Shown here piece by piece: positions 1-11,112 of a stretch of DNA of 64,000 nucleotides (within the stretch, counting starts at the first letter, position 1; each line of letters starts with the position of its first letter). Location of the stretch: the NCBI GenBank assembly GCA_022036555.1, contig CM039122.1, positions 3,123,043 to 3,187,042 of the forward strand, written 5' to 3'. The DNA is from Microstegium vimineum (Eukaryota; Streptophyta; Magnoliopsida; Poales; Poaceae). Position numbers and translations under genes: made by a program. The notes under the pieces were generated by a model. It saw only the letters and a list, made by a program, of their open reading frames with translations. It was not told the DNA's origin and ran no database searches.

Positions 1-16
1 CAACTACATGGTATAA

Positions 17-253
17 AGCAAACGTAGAGATCCTGATTTCTTCTTCCGGCACAAGACTGATAAGAGAGGGTGCCTGGCTGGTCTGTTCTGGTGTGACTTT
101 CAATGTCAGGTTGATTATAAAGCATTTGGTGATGTCGTCGTATTCGATGGCACGTACAAAACGAACAGATACGACCTGCCCCTTGTTCCCTTTGTTGGGG
201 TGAATCACCATCGCAGCACGGTTATTTTTGCGTGTGGAATTCTTTCTCAGGAG
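17..253 (+). pseudogene. FAR1/MULE-type transposase fragment
   Basis: From base 29 one frame reads DPDFFF, then LFWCDFQCQVDYKAFGDVVV and FDGTYKTNRYDLPLVPFVGV followed by NHH. This is the pattern of the MULE transposase core shared by Mutator elements and domesticated FHY3/FAR1 regulators; the D of FDGTY is where the first catalytic Asp is expected. A stop (TAA, 14-16) closes the frame just upstream, and the similarity ends near 250 at SQET, followed by an unrelated tail and a TGA. Only a small part of the core is present, so this is a broken remnant. Whether it came from a transposon or from a FAR1-like host gene cannot be told from this fragment. Confidence 0.7.
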
Positions 254-512
254 ACCGTTTTAATTTGTCAGGTTTTCTGAATCGAAAGTTTTAATTTGTG
301 TAAGCAAAGTAATGATATGGAAATAATTGCATTAATTATATCACTAATGACCGTTGCATGAAATGTTCTGACTAATGACCGTTGCATGAACTGGTTGAAA
401 ACCGAATGTTTTTTTATGGCACGTTCCTTTTTTGACTATTTACTTTAATTTAGTTTTGAAATGATTTATATGGAGCATACTGACTTATTCTGATTTCTAA
501 ATCCCAGCTGTC

Positions 513-1757
513 ATGGAGCAAGTTTAGAGGGCGCTCCAAGAGTACGAGCAGAATGTAAAACAACTTAAGAAGATACAGAGCAATATGGATTTCAAGACCA
601 AGCTTGAGCGTTCCAAAGCTGAAATCTCCAAGCTTGAACATGAACACAAAATTCAGGAGCACTTGTCACAACAGCATGCGAAACTAGACAAAGCAGAAGA
701 GAAAGAACTAGCTGCCCAAATGAAGAAAGTGCTATCTGATCAGCGTGCTCTATTTGCCCGCTTGATAGCACAGGAACGTTCTACCGCAGAAGAAGTCTTA
801 CGTAAGACCCATGAATCATACAATCAGATCTTAAATAACCAGCGAGAAAACATTGATTACTTAAGAAATGAGGCAAGGGCACAAGTGGAACAGTTGGACA
901 ATGACCGAACCAAGTTGAAGTCCCTTATTGGCAATTTGATTGCCTTGATCGAGCAGCAGGAGATCCGTCGCAATAAGAATGGAAAGGTAATTGAATAAAA
1001 CTAGTAATTCATATTATGTATTGTATAGATAGCCTTCTTTATTATATAGATAGCTAGCCATCTGAATGCGTTTGTGTTTTTAGGTGGAAAATGGGGTCTT
1101 CATACCACGACGTCTCCAGTTTATACTAATGGACAACGAGTGTGACCAGGTAATACATATATATTACTTAGTTTTTGTGTAACCAATGATCTTTATTTCT
1201 ATACATGCAGAATGTTGTAATGCGTTTTAAGGTTCATATAGTCGAGGAATGTTATCCGGATCTGCAAAATTACTTTGACAGTAGAGAAAATATTGGTCAG
1301 TTTACAATTACAAAGCCAGACCATACTTCTGTTGAGTTCGTCGTCATGTTGGAGACTTTGAGAGATTTGGATATAGAGGATATGCAGATTTGTACTACCT
1401 CGATCCGACTCCTGGCAGTCAGGCATCAACTGGATTAAAAAAGATAGACGGGTAGGAAGAGGTGAATGAAATGGTGGTTGCTCATGGTAAAGAGAGGACC
1501 AAGATCTGTCATCTATACCTAGTAGGACCTGAAGAAAAAGTTTTGAACGACGTGAGTAGTGATTCCTTATCACAAATAATCTTCTTTATACAACCATTGA
1601 TGTTATAATAACATGTACACAACTTAATGCAGGACATGGAATGCAGGACATGGAGTACTACCACGATGACGGAGAAGATGACGCTTACAACCATGATAGA
1701 GAAGAACAAGCTGGCGACATGTCACCATTAAGAAACATGTCCTCTTTTCACAAATAA
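513..1757 (+). pseudogene. Broken multi-exon gene: coiled coil plus PB1-like tail
   Basis: Exon-like blocks with plausible GT-AG borders lie at about 508-987, 1084-1150, 1210-1550 and 1646-1757. The first encodes a charged, Lys/Glu/Gln-rich coiled coil of about 150 residues, with an in-frame TAG at 525-527. The third carries, in a second frame, FGYRGYADLYYLDPTPGS and then KICHLYLVGPEEKVL. This resembles the PB1-like N-terminal domain of plant Mutator transposases (beta strand, helix, then a YV-type strand). Another TAG interrupts that frame near 1452-1454. The last block is acidic (HDDGEDD) and ends at TAA 1755-1757. The stops and the frame change argue for a pseudogene. The coiled-coil protein itself is not one I recognise, and the exon limits are approximate. 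Confidence 0.4.
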
Positions 1758-2142
1758 TCTAAGCAGTTTGCCTTGTTGAAGCGTGAGTTGTTAGGTTGCA
1801 TTATGTTTTGGTTCCAAATTAGACTCAGTGTGTTATCTTATCATAAAGTTAGGTTGGAATTGGATTATATCTATTTAAGATGCGTGTGTGTTTATTTTGG
1901 TAGACAATAAATGAGTAACATTTTCAGATTAAAGATTTCTTCTCTTAAAATTTAAGCTTTCTATATAATGTCTGTTTGTAATTATATTTTTCTCGCTCTA
2001 GTCTACCCATAGCATTAGGCAGTTGTCTGTGTACGTACACAACGACATGGCTTAGCTTGCGTTGTTTTATCTACTGCTTGTCTTGCAACAATATGCAGGC
2101 GACCGTGCCGTGCCTGTGCCTGTACGCGGCCTTCCGAGCGCT
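1758..2142. other. Intergenic, no gene seen
   Basis: The stretch is AT-rich to about 2010 and then becomes GC-richer, next to the 3' end of the small minus-strand gene. No coding pattern, RNA gene or clear repeat was recognised. It may hold the 3' UTR of that gene. Confidence 0.5.
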
Positions 2143-2343
2143 TCAAATGTTCCGTCGGCTTCCGGCGGTGGAGCCGTAGCCATCCCTCGTTGCGGGCACC
2201 AAGGCGAAGCCCAGCTGGCCTTGGCCCTGGTAGTGCTGCTGCGGCCACGGCTGCCGGCCTCGCGGCATAGTGTTGGCCACCGGGATGTAGTCGTCGTCGT
2301 CGTCTTGGTGGCAGCAGCCAAAGCACGCAAACTTGAGGCACAT
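2143..2343 (-). CDS. Small Cys/Asp-rich hypothetical protein (66 aa)
   Basis: The minus strand from ATG 2343 encodes 66 residues starting MCLKFACFGCCHQDDDDDYI, followed by a Gln/Gly/Pro-rich middle (PRGRQPWPQQHYQGQGQLGF) and a basic C-terminus. The four N-terminal cysteines next to hydrophobic residues followed by an acidic run resemble small membrane-tethered or lipidated plant proteins, but I do not recognise a family. The upstream flank on that strand is a plausible AT-rich leader. The Asp run comes from a GTC/GAC trinucleotide repeat, so overlapping frames are also open; this frame is preferred because its composition looks protein-like. It could still be a chance ORF. Confidence 0.4.
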   Translation of the reverse strand: MCLKFACFGCCHQDDDDDYIPVANTMPRGRQPWPQQHYQGQGQLGFALVPATRDGYGSTAGSRRNI

Positions 2344-4533
2344 TAATTCTTGTTCTTGGATGGAGTAAGTACTACGGAGTAGTAGTAGTAGTGGATGAGG
2401 TATGTTGGTGATATAAGTTGGTGCAGGTGGGTGCGTCGATTGAGAGAGACTTCAGCTAATGGTTCATAGCTAGCTCCAGCGAGCTGACAGTACGTGCTAT
2501 ACCCGATCTACAAAATTTCCTCCTGTTGGCTCAGCCCATAGCGATCGACGTCGTGGCCTAACTAAGCAAACATGAATGAGGGAAATTATAGAAAATCAAA
2601 TGTACAAAATTTCCTCCTATTACTCCGATCATTATTTTGACAAATATCAAATTACCGTATTACTCTTGATTAGAAAAAACAATACAGAGACGGAATTACC
2701 ACCCCTTTATTTGGAGTCCTAATTATCTGAGTTTTGAAGGAAATGAGAAGAAATTTAACACACATGGAAGGAAATTTGGCGCATATGGCCCACTGGTCAT
2801 ACACATCAGAATTTCCCCATGTTTCCTCTCTAAAATTTCCTCTCATTTTCTCCAGCCTTTATAGCCGTCGGATCGGTCGACGTGAGCCGTCGAATATTTC
2901 CACAAGTATTGTAAAAAATCTCTTATTTTAGTAAGTCACAAGTAACGTAGCAACTAAAATGTATCACTATTTTTTTAAGTAACGCTAATGTTTGGATAAT
3001 TGGTAGCTGTACAATGTTGTCGTTGATTTGGTACAATGCACACGTTAAGATAATAGCAACAATAACAATAATAGTGACAACAACGAGCGGTGGTTCAGTT
3101 ACTTCTACAACACACTCCACGATGTAGAGTAGTGCTAGAAAAAATCAAACCTCACTGAGAAAAAGTTGGCACCGTACTTTAAACGTCATGTGTTAGCATC
3201 ACTAGCATCACTGAGAAAAAGCTCATGCATGCTCTTTCACTGTGAAAAAATCATCGTGGTGGGCTCTTCTCACCATCCTAGTTCTCTTTGCTTTTATCTT
3301 TGATTCTCTCTTCCCCACACAAATAGGTTTGTACTTCGACCCAAAAAATGTTCACGACCGTTCCTAGTTTTACTAACTTTGGCATTATTAGTTATTTAGT
3401 TATAATGTGTGAAGTGATATTTAACCGTCTCTTTCCTTTTTTGGCATCACTCACAGATCACATTGTGGAGAGCCAGGTTGTTTGGCTTGGTGGTCTCAAT
3501 AAAAAGATTCACTCTACATAGGCATGGATACATGAAAGGTACAAATTTCACAACGTTTGCTACCTTGTCTATCTTTTTACTAGGTCCCACAATGCATCTC
3601 TTTTTACGTACTTCATCTTTTAGTTCCATTGGTTGTTTTTTTCCCATAAGGATTTTACTTTATCTTGAAGCCAACACCGTTTTTTTCTCCATAGTTGCGC
3701 CTCGGCAGCTGCTTCTGCTTTTTATCAGACCAAATGAGCGTTGCTTCAATAGGTCACTTTGACCGCTTGTAAAATCACCATGTTGTTTCTTCTCTTCTTC
3801 AAATGGTATCCTAGCCTACAAGGTTGGCCTAAGTAGTTTCACAAAGAAAACAATAACTTATTGTCGCACGTCATTTTGAGCCTATGAAAAGTAATATTCT
3901 CAATGATCACATCTAAACATTCGTTTTATAATTTTTTGCTTTCTTTTCATTACAAAAAGGATCACCGTTGGAAAGTACATTTTTGTTTGCGAGAAGGTTA
4001 ACGTATCTATCGAAAAACAAAATGCTTTGTAAAGATATTGTCAAGTATCGCAGAACACGGATTCCATTTCGCCATCGTTCCACCATCTTCTTATCTTAAA
4101 TATAAACTCCCTAGATAAGCCACTAAAATTGGACGATGCCATATCAAATATCAAACTAATTTGGTATGGTTATACGAGCAATCTTCTGAATCAGAGTATA
4201 TGAGGTTATACTATAGGTAATTTTGAAGTTGATGTTAGGTTAGTCTAGTCACGTACTCACGTGCTCTGCTCCTTTTATTCGATTTTAAGTTGCCATTTAT
4301 ACAGTATCATATAGCAAAAAAACAAAACAAACAAAATCTCAGTGTGTCAGGACTAAGGAGTAAAAACATCTCCAAGAGATTATCCAAGAAAAACTAGCTA
4401 AATTTAATGAGTTTATTACTCTCTAAAATATATAATATTAGAGTACTTCAACAAACTCGGTAAAAATAAAAGATGAATGATTAATGAGCTAGGTTCTTTA
4501 AAGCTCGAGAGGGAATGGGGTGAGATGAGGAAC
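2344..4533. other. AT-rich intergenic region
   Basis: No credible coding sequence was seen in about 2.2 kb. Noted here are a near-repeat of ACAAAATTTCCTCCT (about 2511-2525 and 2604-2618), an imperfect inverted repeat (2739-2850, listed separately) and a short direct repeat ATCACTGAGAAAAAG near 3207, partly matched near 3153. The short open frames at 3447-3762 have no protein-like features. Confidence 0.6.
2739..2850. repeat. Imperfect inverted repeat, MITE-like
   Basis: The left arm 2739-2756 (GGAAATGAGAAGAAATTT) pairs with the right arm 2833-2850 (AAATTTCCTCTCATTTTC), with 16 of 18 bases matching. A second, weaker pairing follows inside (CATGGAAGGAAATT against AATTTCCCCATG). The whole could fold as a long hairpin. 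No clear target duplication was seen, so a MITE origin is only inferred. Confidence 0.4.
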
Positions 4534-4795
4534 TACTTCCTCCATACTCAAAATAATTATCGTTTAAGATAAGGTTTTAGTCAAACATGGTAATATAAAT
4601 CATGAATAACTTTTAAGTTGTTGAGTTTAAAAAAGTAAAAATAATATCAATAGATTTGTCTTGAAAAATACTTTGATAAAAGTATACATATATTATATTT
4701 CAATAAATATTTTTTAAAAAATAAACGGTCAAGTTATACTTTGGAGACCTTTCACGTTTTCTAAAATGACAATCTTTTTGAGTATAGAGGGAGTA
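4534..4795. mobile_element. Stowaway-type MITE with TA duplication
   Basis: The left end TACTTCCTCCATACTCAAAA is the inverted counterpart of the right end TTTTGAGTATAGAGGGAGTA, and both abut TA. The inner sequence is AT-rich and non-coding, 262 bp in all. Terminal CTCCCTC-type repeats and a TA target site are the hallmark of Stowaway (Tc1/mariner-derived) elements, common near grass genes. It lies about 110 bp upstream of the SF3B3 G-box. Confidence 0.8.
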
Positions 4796-4904
4796 CTAAT
4801 TTAGAGAATCATTTACAAAGTCTATTGAGATATTTTTGGTTTATAATGATAACTAAATTTAATTTTAGAAAATGATTTAGCTAGTTGGTTAATGGACAAA
4901 TCGC

Positions 4905-4910
4905 CACGTG
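4905..4910. promoter_or_regulatory. G-box (CACGTG) upstream of SF3B3
   Basis: A palindromic CACGTG core in the context GCCACGTGG lies 261 bp before the SF3B3 start codon. bZIP and bHLH factors bind this core in plants. Function here is inferred from position only. Confidence 0.45.
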
Positions 4911-5052
4911 GTGGCATGTGGCATGGCAGTGGCACCAAGCCGCAAACGCAAGGCCCGCAACGGTTCGGTTCGGGCCCTCGGCACTCCTGCCTCCGTCCGA
5001 TCTGATAAGCCGCCGAGTTTTCCCACCATTCGAGCGCCGCCCGCTCGCTCTA

Positions 5053-5060
5053 AAACCCTA
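5053..5060. promoter_or_regulatory. Telo-box (AAACCCTA) in SF3B3 leader
   Basis: AAACCCTA lies 111 bp before the ATG. Telo-boxes near the transcription start are typical of plant housekeeping genes for translation and RNA processing, which fits a splicing factor. A related CCCTAGATC leader motif occurs before the next gene, near 10992. Confidence 0.45.
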
Positions 5061-5170
5061 GATCTCCCTCCCTTGTCCCCCGCAACCCCGACCCCGCCGC
5101 CGTCGTACCCGCCTCAGTCGCCGGAGGAGGAGGAGGAGGAGGAGGAGGGGGCCTCACCGCAGCAGCAGCC

Positions 5171-8100
5171 ATGTACCTCTACAGCCTGACGCTGCAGCGG
5201 GCGACGGGCGCGGTGTGCGCCGTCATCGGCAGCTTCAGCGGGCGGGACTCGAAGAAATCCGCCGCCTCCGGCTCCGGCTCCACGCAGGAGATCGCCGTGG
5301 CCCGGGGCAGCACGCTCGACCTCCTCCGCCCGGACCCGGAGACGGGCCGCCTCCGCACGCTCCTCTCCGTCGACGTCTTCGGCGCCATCCGCTCGCTCGC
5401 GCAGTTCCGCCTCACCGGCGCCACCAAGGACTACCTCGTCGTCGGCTCCGACTCGGGTCGCCTCGTCATCCTCGAGTACTCCCCCGACCGCAACCGCCTC
5501 GACAAGGTCCACCAGGAGACCTTCGGCAAGTCGGGGTGCCGCCGCATCGTCCCCGGCCAGCTCCTCGCCGTCGACCCCAAGGGCCGCGCGCTCTGCATCG
5601 CCGCGCTCGAGAAGCAGAAGCTCGTCTACGTCCTCAACCGCGACGCCGCCGCGCGCCTCACCATCTCGTCCCCGCTCGAGGCGCACAAGTCTAACACTCT
5701 TACCTTCGCCCTCGCCGCGCTCGACTGCGGGTTCGAGAACCCCGTCTTCGCTGCCATCGAGCTCGAGTACGCCGAGTCTGACCGCGACCCCACGGGACAG
5801 GCCGCCAACCAGGCGCAGAAGCTCCTCACCTTCTACGAGCTTGACCTGGGGCTCAACCATGTCTCCCGCAAGGTCTCTGAGCCGATTGATAATGGTGCCA
5901 ATCTTCTCGTGACAGTCCCTGGTGGTGGTGACGGTCCGAGTGGGGTTCTCGTTTGCTGTGACAACTTCGTGCTGTACCGGAACCAGGGTCACCCAGAGAT
6001 TCGTGCTGTGATTCCACGCCGTGCTGACCTCCCTGCTGAGCGCGGCGTCCTCATTGTTGCTGCCGCCACACACAAACAAAAGAGTATGTTCTTCTTCCTG
6101 CTACAGACTAGAGTATGGTGACGTTTTCAAGGTTGACCTTGATCATAATGGGGATACTGTTAGTGAGCTCAGGATCAAGTACTTTGACACCATACCAGTG
6201 ACATCAGCTGTCTGTGTGCTGCGCTCTGGTTTCCTCTTTGCTGCTTCTGAGTTTGGCAACCATGCACTTTACCAGTTCCGTGATATTGGCAGAGATGCGG
6301 ATGTCGAGTCCTCTTCTGCAACACTGATGGAGACAGAGGAGGGATTCCAGCCAGTTTTCTTTCAGCCAAGGGCACTGAAGAACCTTGTGCGCATAGATGA
6401 GATTGAGAGCCTCATGCCAGTCATGGACATGCGTGTTGCAAATTTATTTGATGAGGAAACACCCCAGTTGTTCACTGCCTGTGGCCGTGGTCCACGCTCC
6501 ACGCTCCGCATCCTGAGACCTGGCCTTGCCATCAGTGAGATGGCTCGATCAATGCTGCCTGCTGAGCCTATTGCTGTGTGGACTGTCAAGAAGAATATCA
6601 ATGACATGTTTGATGCTTACATTGTTGTGTCCTTTACTAATGTCACGCTCGTGCTCTCTATTGGTGAGACCATTGAAGAAGTCAGTGACAGCCAGTTCCT
6701 GGACACCACGCACTCCCTTGCAGTCACACTCCTTGGCGAGGACTCTCTAATGCAGGTCCACCCGAATGGCATCCGGCACATCAGGGAGGATGGCCGTGTC
6801 AATGAGTGGAGGACGCCTGGAAAGAAAACTATTACAAAGGTTGGATCAAACCGTCTCCAGGTGGTAATTGCTCTTAGTGGTGGAGAGCTCATATATTTCG
6901 AGATGGACATGACTGGTCAGCTCATGGAGGTGGAGAAGCAGGACATGTCTGGTGATGTTGCGTGCCTGGCAATTGCGCCGGTCCCTGAGGGGAGGCAAAG
7001 GTCCAGATTTCTTGCCGTAGGATCCTATGACAACACAATCCGTATCCTCTCACTGGACCCTGATGATTGCCTGCAGCCTCTAAGTGTCCAGAGTGTATCA
7101 TCGGCACCAGAGTCACTCCTATTCTTGGAGGTTCAGGCCTCTATTGGTGGTGAGGATGGTGCAGATTATCCAGCCAACCTTTTCCTCAATGCTGGGTTGC
7201 AGAATGGTGTCCTTTTCCGGACCAACGTCGACATGGTTACGGGTCAGCTATCGGACACACGTTCTCGATTCCTTGGCCTGAGACCGCCAAAGCTGTTCCC
7301 TTGTACAGTTAGCCACAGGCAAGCAATGCTCTGCCTGTCCAGCCGTCCTTGGCTGGGTTATATACATCAAGGCCATTTTCTCTTGACACCACTGTCCTGT
7401 GATACACTCGAATCTGCAGCATCATTTTCTTCTGATCAGTGCTCAGAAGGTGTAGTTGCTGTTGCGGGAGATGCCCTACGTATTTTCACCATTGAACGGC
7501 TGGGAGAGACTTTCAATGAGACGGCCATCCCTCTCCGCTACACCCCAAGGAAGTTTGTGATTCTACCAAAGAAAAAATATATTGCTGTCATTGAGAGCGA
7601 TAAGGGTGCGTTCAGTGCAGAAGAGCGAGAAGCTGCTAAGAAAGAGTGCCTCGAGGCTTCTGGTGCAGCGGAGAATGGAAATGCGAATAATGGCGATCCA
7701 ATGGAGAACGGTGATGGTCAAGAAGATGGTGCTGATGAGGGCAACACATTTCCTGATGAACAATATGGTTATCCAAAGGCTGAATCGGAGAGGTGGGTTT
7801 CCTGCATTAGGATCCTTGATCCAAGGAGTAGGGACACAACCTGTCTGCTAGAATTGCAGGAAAATGAGGCTGCTGTCAGTATTTGCACTGTGAATTTCCA
7901 TGATAAGGAGCACGGAACTCTACTGGCTGTTGGCACTGCCAAGGGATTGCAGTTCTGGCCAAGGAGGACCCTTGCTAATGGATTCATCCACATATATAAG
8001 TTTGTGGATGAAGGGAAGTCACTTGAACTTCTACACAAGACACAAGTGGAGGAAGTACCTCTTGCATTGTGCCAATTCCAGGGACGATTACTTGCAGGTG

Positions 8101-10189
8101 TTGGTTCAGTGCTCAGGCTATATGATCTAGGGAAGAGAAAATTGCTCAGAAAATGTGAAAACAAGCTTTTTCCGAGGACGATAGTGTCTATTCATACCTA
8201 CCGTGATAGGATCTATGTTGGTGATATGCAAGAGGTATGCTCTCAATCTTCATTCAGTTCTCTTGAATTCCCTTGATTGTCAGTTCTTTCACATGGATGG
8301 GCTTTCTAAGGTTGACCATGTTATAGTTGTCAATCCCTAGACCTAGTTATGGTGTTCACAGTGGTTTCATTTGAAGTATGTGACTCTTTTTTCGTGTTTA
8401 AATTAGATTTAACAGCATATGATCTGTTTGATTTACTAGTATGAGTTTGAAGTGTATTGTCTGACATACTTGAATCATGTAGAATACTGGATATATATCA
8501 TGTATCTGTATCTCCTATGGTATTTTTTAGAGTTTTTCGTGTGATATTTTGTTGTATGATTATCTCTATTGTTGATTGCTTCCTGCCTTTATTTCTGATA
8601 TACTTTCTGTATGGTGCCATTTTCTTTTGCAGTCATTTCACTATTGCAAGTACAGGCGAGATGAAAACCAACTCTATATATTTGCTGATGACAGTGTTCC
8701 CAGATGGCTTACAGCAGCACAACACATAGATTTTGACACTATGGCTGGAGCAGATAAGTTTGGGAATATATATTTTTCTCGCCTTCCTCAGGATCTCTCA
8801 GATGAGATTGAAGAAGACCCAACTGGAGGCAAGATTAAATGGGAGCAAGGGAAGTTAAATGGTGCCCCTAACAAAGTTGAGGAGATTGTGCAGTTTCATG
8901 TCGGTGATGTTGTAACATGTCTGCAGAAGGCCTCTTTGATTCCTGGTGGAGGTGAATGTCTTATTTATGGGACTGTGATGGGCAGTGTGGGAGCACTGCT
9001 TGCATTCACCTCCAGGGAAGATGTTGACTTCTTCTCTCACTTGGAGATGCATCTCCGCCAGGAGCATCCACCATTATGTGGAAGAGATCACATGGCTTAC
9101 AGATCTGCTTATTTTCCAGTGAAGGTAAAATGTTCCTTGCATTGGATTTATGAACTAGGCTGTACTCCGATTCTAATATTCTATAATGTCACCAAATGCA
9201 TTATGTTAGCATGAGAAAAGACTGATCTAGCATTCTTGTGACAGCCTTGCACTAATAGTTAGTTTTGCTCTTGACTTTGTAGCAGTCTATAACCTTGAAA
9301 AAACACTAACTCAGTGCATGGATAATGGGTGGTGCCCACATAATCACACTGCACACAAAGAATAACACCATAAATTTAGCAAATGGAATATTCATTTCCA
9401 CTGGACTTGGTATAAACTTGCATGTTGTATTTTTCTCTCAACTTATGAGCCCCTCTAGCATGGCATTAATGTGCTTGGTTTGCAATTAATGCTGTATTTA
9501 TGCATATATATTTTAAGTTATATTCAGAATGTTCACTTCCTGTAGTTGCATTGAATTAGAGAGATCCAGTGGTTCTTCTCCATGTCATAATAATGCGAGT
9601 CTTATTAATACCTGCACTGTACTTGACTTTTGTCACCCAATTAATTCCAGTTTATGTAAGCTACTTGTATAGGACTACATATTCGTTTTAGATTTGTCCT
9701 AAGTCAAGCAATTTTAACTTTGACCACCCTTAGCTAAAAATGTAAATAGGTTTACAGCATAAGGTTGATGCTACTAGATTCACCAGGAAAAGTAATTTAA
9801 CAATATATAATTATCTCTGTTGAAATATTATGTTTTTCATAGAATTTGCCAAACAAAGTTTCACCATGTGTAGACTGTCAATGTCATAAATGACTTACAC
9901 TTGGAATCAGTTGGAGTTTATGAAAACCATGCTGATGTGGGTTGCTGCTCACTCACACTAGCCCATGAATTTTATTTATTTGTTTGTTGTTACAGCTGAA
10001 TTGCAAAATGCAGTTTGAAACATGCTGTTACTGATGTGTTGTCTGTTACAGGATGTGATAGATGGTGATCTCTGCGAGCAGTATCCCTCCCTTCCAGCTG
10101 ATATGCAGAGGAAGATTGCTGATGAGCTGGACAGAACGCCTGGTGAAATTCTGAAGAAGCTAGAAGACATTAGGAACAAAATCATCTAA
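5171..10189 (+). CDS. SF3B3: Splicing factor 3B subunit 3 (SAP130), with a frameshift
   Basis: This gene encodes the large beta-propeller subunit of SF3b in the U2 snRNP, which helps recognise the intron branch site in the nucleus. Exons are 5171-8234, 8633-9124 and 10052-10189, with GT-AG introns. The protein would be about 1230 aa, close to the family's usual 1217-1235. The N-terminal MMS1/propeller region starts MYLYSLTLQRATGA. The C-terminal CPSF_A region carries the family stretches DENQLYIFADDSVPRW and GGGECLIYGTVMGSVGALL and ends RTPGEILKKLEDIRNKII. An acidic Asn/Gly/Glu-rich insert lies at about residues 825-875. One extra base at about 6110 (after LLQT, before EYGDVF) shifts the frame. 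Everything downstream is intact and conserved, so sequencing error, a rare allele or recent gene death are all possible. Confidence 0.95.
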
Positions 10190-10926
10190 GCCCACGGCTT
10201 AGCGTGAAGGAACTAGGCAGGGAGGGCAATGCAACTGTCCGGTGCTCTTTGCTTCAAGACTGTATCCAGTTCGAGCCGTTGGGCGGCACTTCAAGATGTG
10301 ACGCAGCATTCAACAAGTTTGGAGCACGCTGATCTGTACAATCTTTTCTGATGCTAACTGGATGGACCAGTCCGCGTTTTATAGCTGAGATAGAGCATGT
10401 ACGGCACCAGAATGTTTTTTTGGTTGTATCTCGTAGAAATGATTTAGCTGATGTCTTGACTGTTTGTTACTTGGCTTGATGTAATCGAGTGAAGTTATTC
10501 CTGTTGGATATTCGTCCAGTAGGCGGTGGCTACCTTGGTAATGTACCACAGGAGATTTTTGAAGTGTAGATGCCTTGCTGTCATTGCTTTTTCAGACAGT
10601 TCATGCTTTACAATGAGAACACATCATGCACACAAATGACGGTGAGTGTACCTCTAGATTTCATGAATTAACTACAGTACTCTTTATTCTAAATTGTAAG
10701 CTGTTTTGATTTTTCTAGTCTAGGTACATGTATTATGTCTATAAATATATCAACCATTATGTATTTATAAAACAATAAAAACACGATTTACAGTGTGAAT
10801 TTTTTCACGAAGAGCGTAGTAATTACTCGATAGAAAGCTAGAAGCTCACTCCCCGGGCCCACCCGCACCTTACGACGAATCAACCCAGTGGGCGCAGACC
10901 CACACCCAGAGTCGGTCCACGGTAGA
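10190..10926. other. SF3B3 3' UTR and spacer, with MITE end
   Basis: The first 350 bp or so are the probable 3' UTR (GT-rich, TGTAAT-type signals near 10478). From 10677, TACTCTTTATTCTAAATTGT followed by AAGCTGTTTTGATTTTTCTA matches the left end of the Stowaway element at 13650. No matching right end was found, so it is a one-ended remnant. Nothing coding was seen. Confidence 0.5.
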
Positions 10927-10939
10927 CACGTGTCACGTG
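10927..10939. promoter_or_regulatory. Double G-box upstream of the KIX gene
   Basis: CACGTGTCACGTG holds two CACGTG cores one base apart, about 175 bp before the ATG at 11113. Paired ACGT cores of this kind are often bound by bZIP factors in plants. The role is inferred. Confidence 0.45.
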
Positions 10940-11112
10940 TGCTTTCTCCGCCTGATTTCACATTCGCTTCCTCGGTTGCCCAAACCCCAAAGCCCTAGAT
11001 CGGAAGATCACCCACGTCACGCACTCCCGCTTCTCCCCGCTCCCGTCGACGCCCGCCGCTCACCGTCGCCGGTCGTCTCATCAGCACCACACACATCCCT
11101 CACCTGTCCAGG

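Noticed and set aside
2062..2346. Plus-strand frame opposite the small Cys/Asp gene
   Set aside because: Val-rich run is the complement of the trinucleotide repeat; composition is not protein-like.
5114..6079. 321-codon open frame on the minus strand opposite SF3B3 exon 1
   Set aside because: It mirrors a GC-rich conserved coding exon; the plus-strand frame matches SF3B3 residue by residue, so the antisense frame is a shadow.
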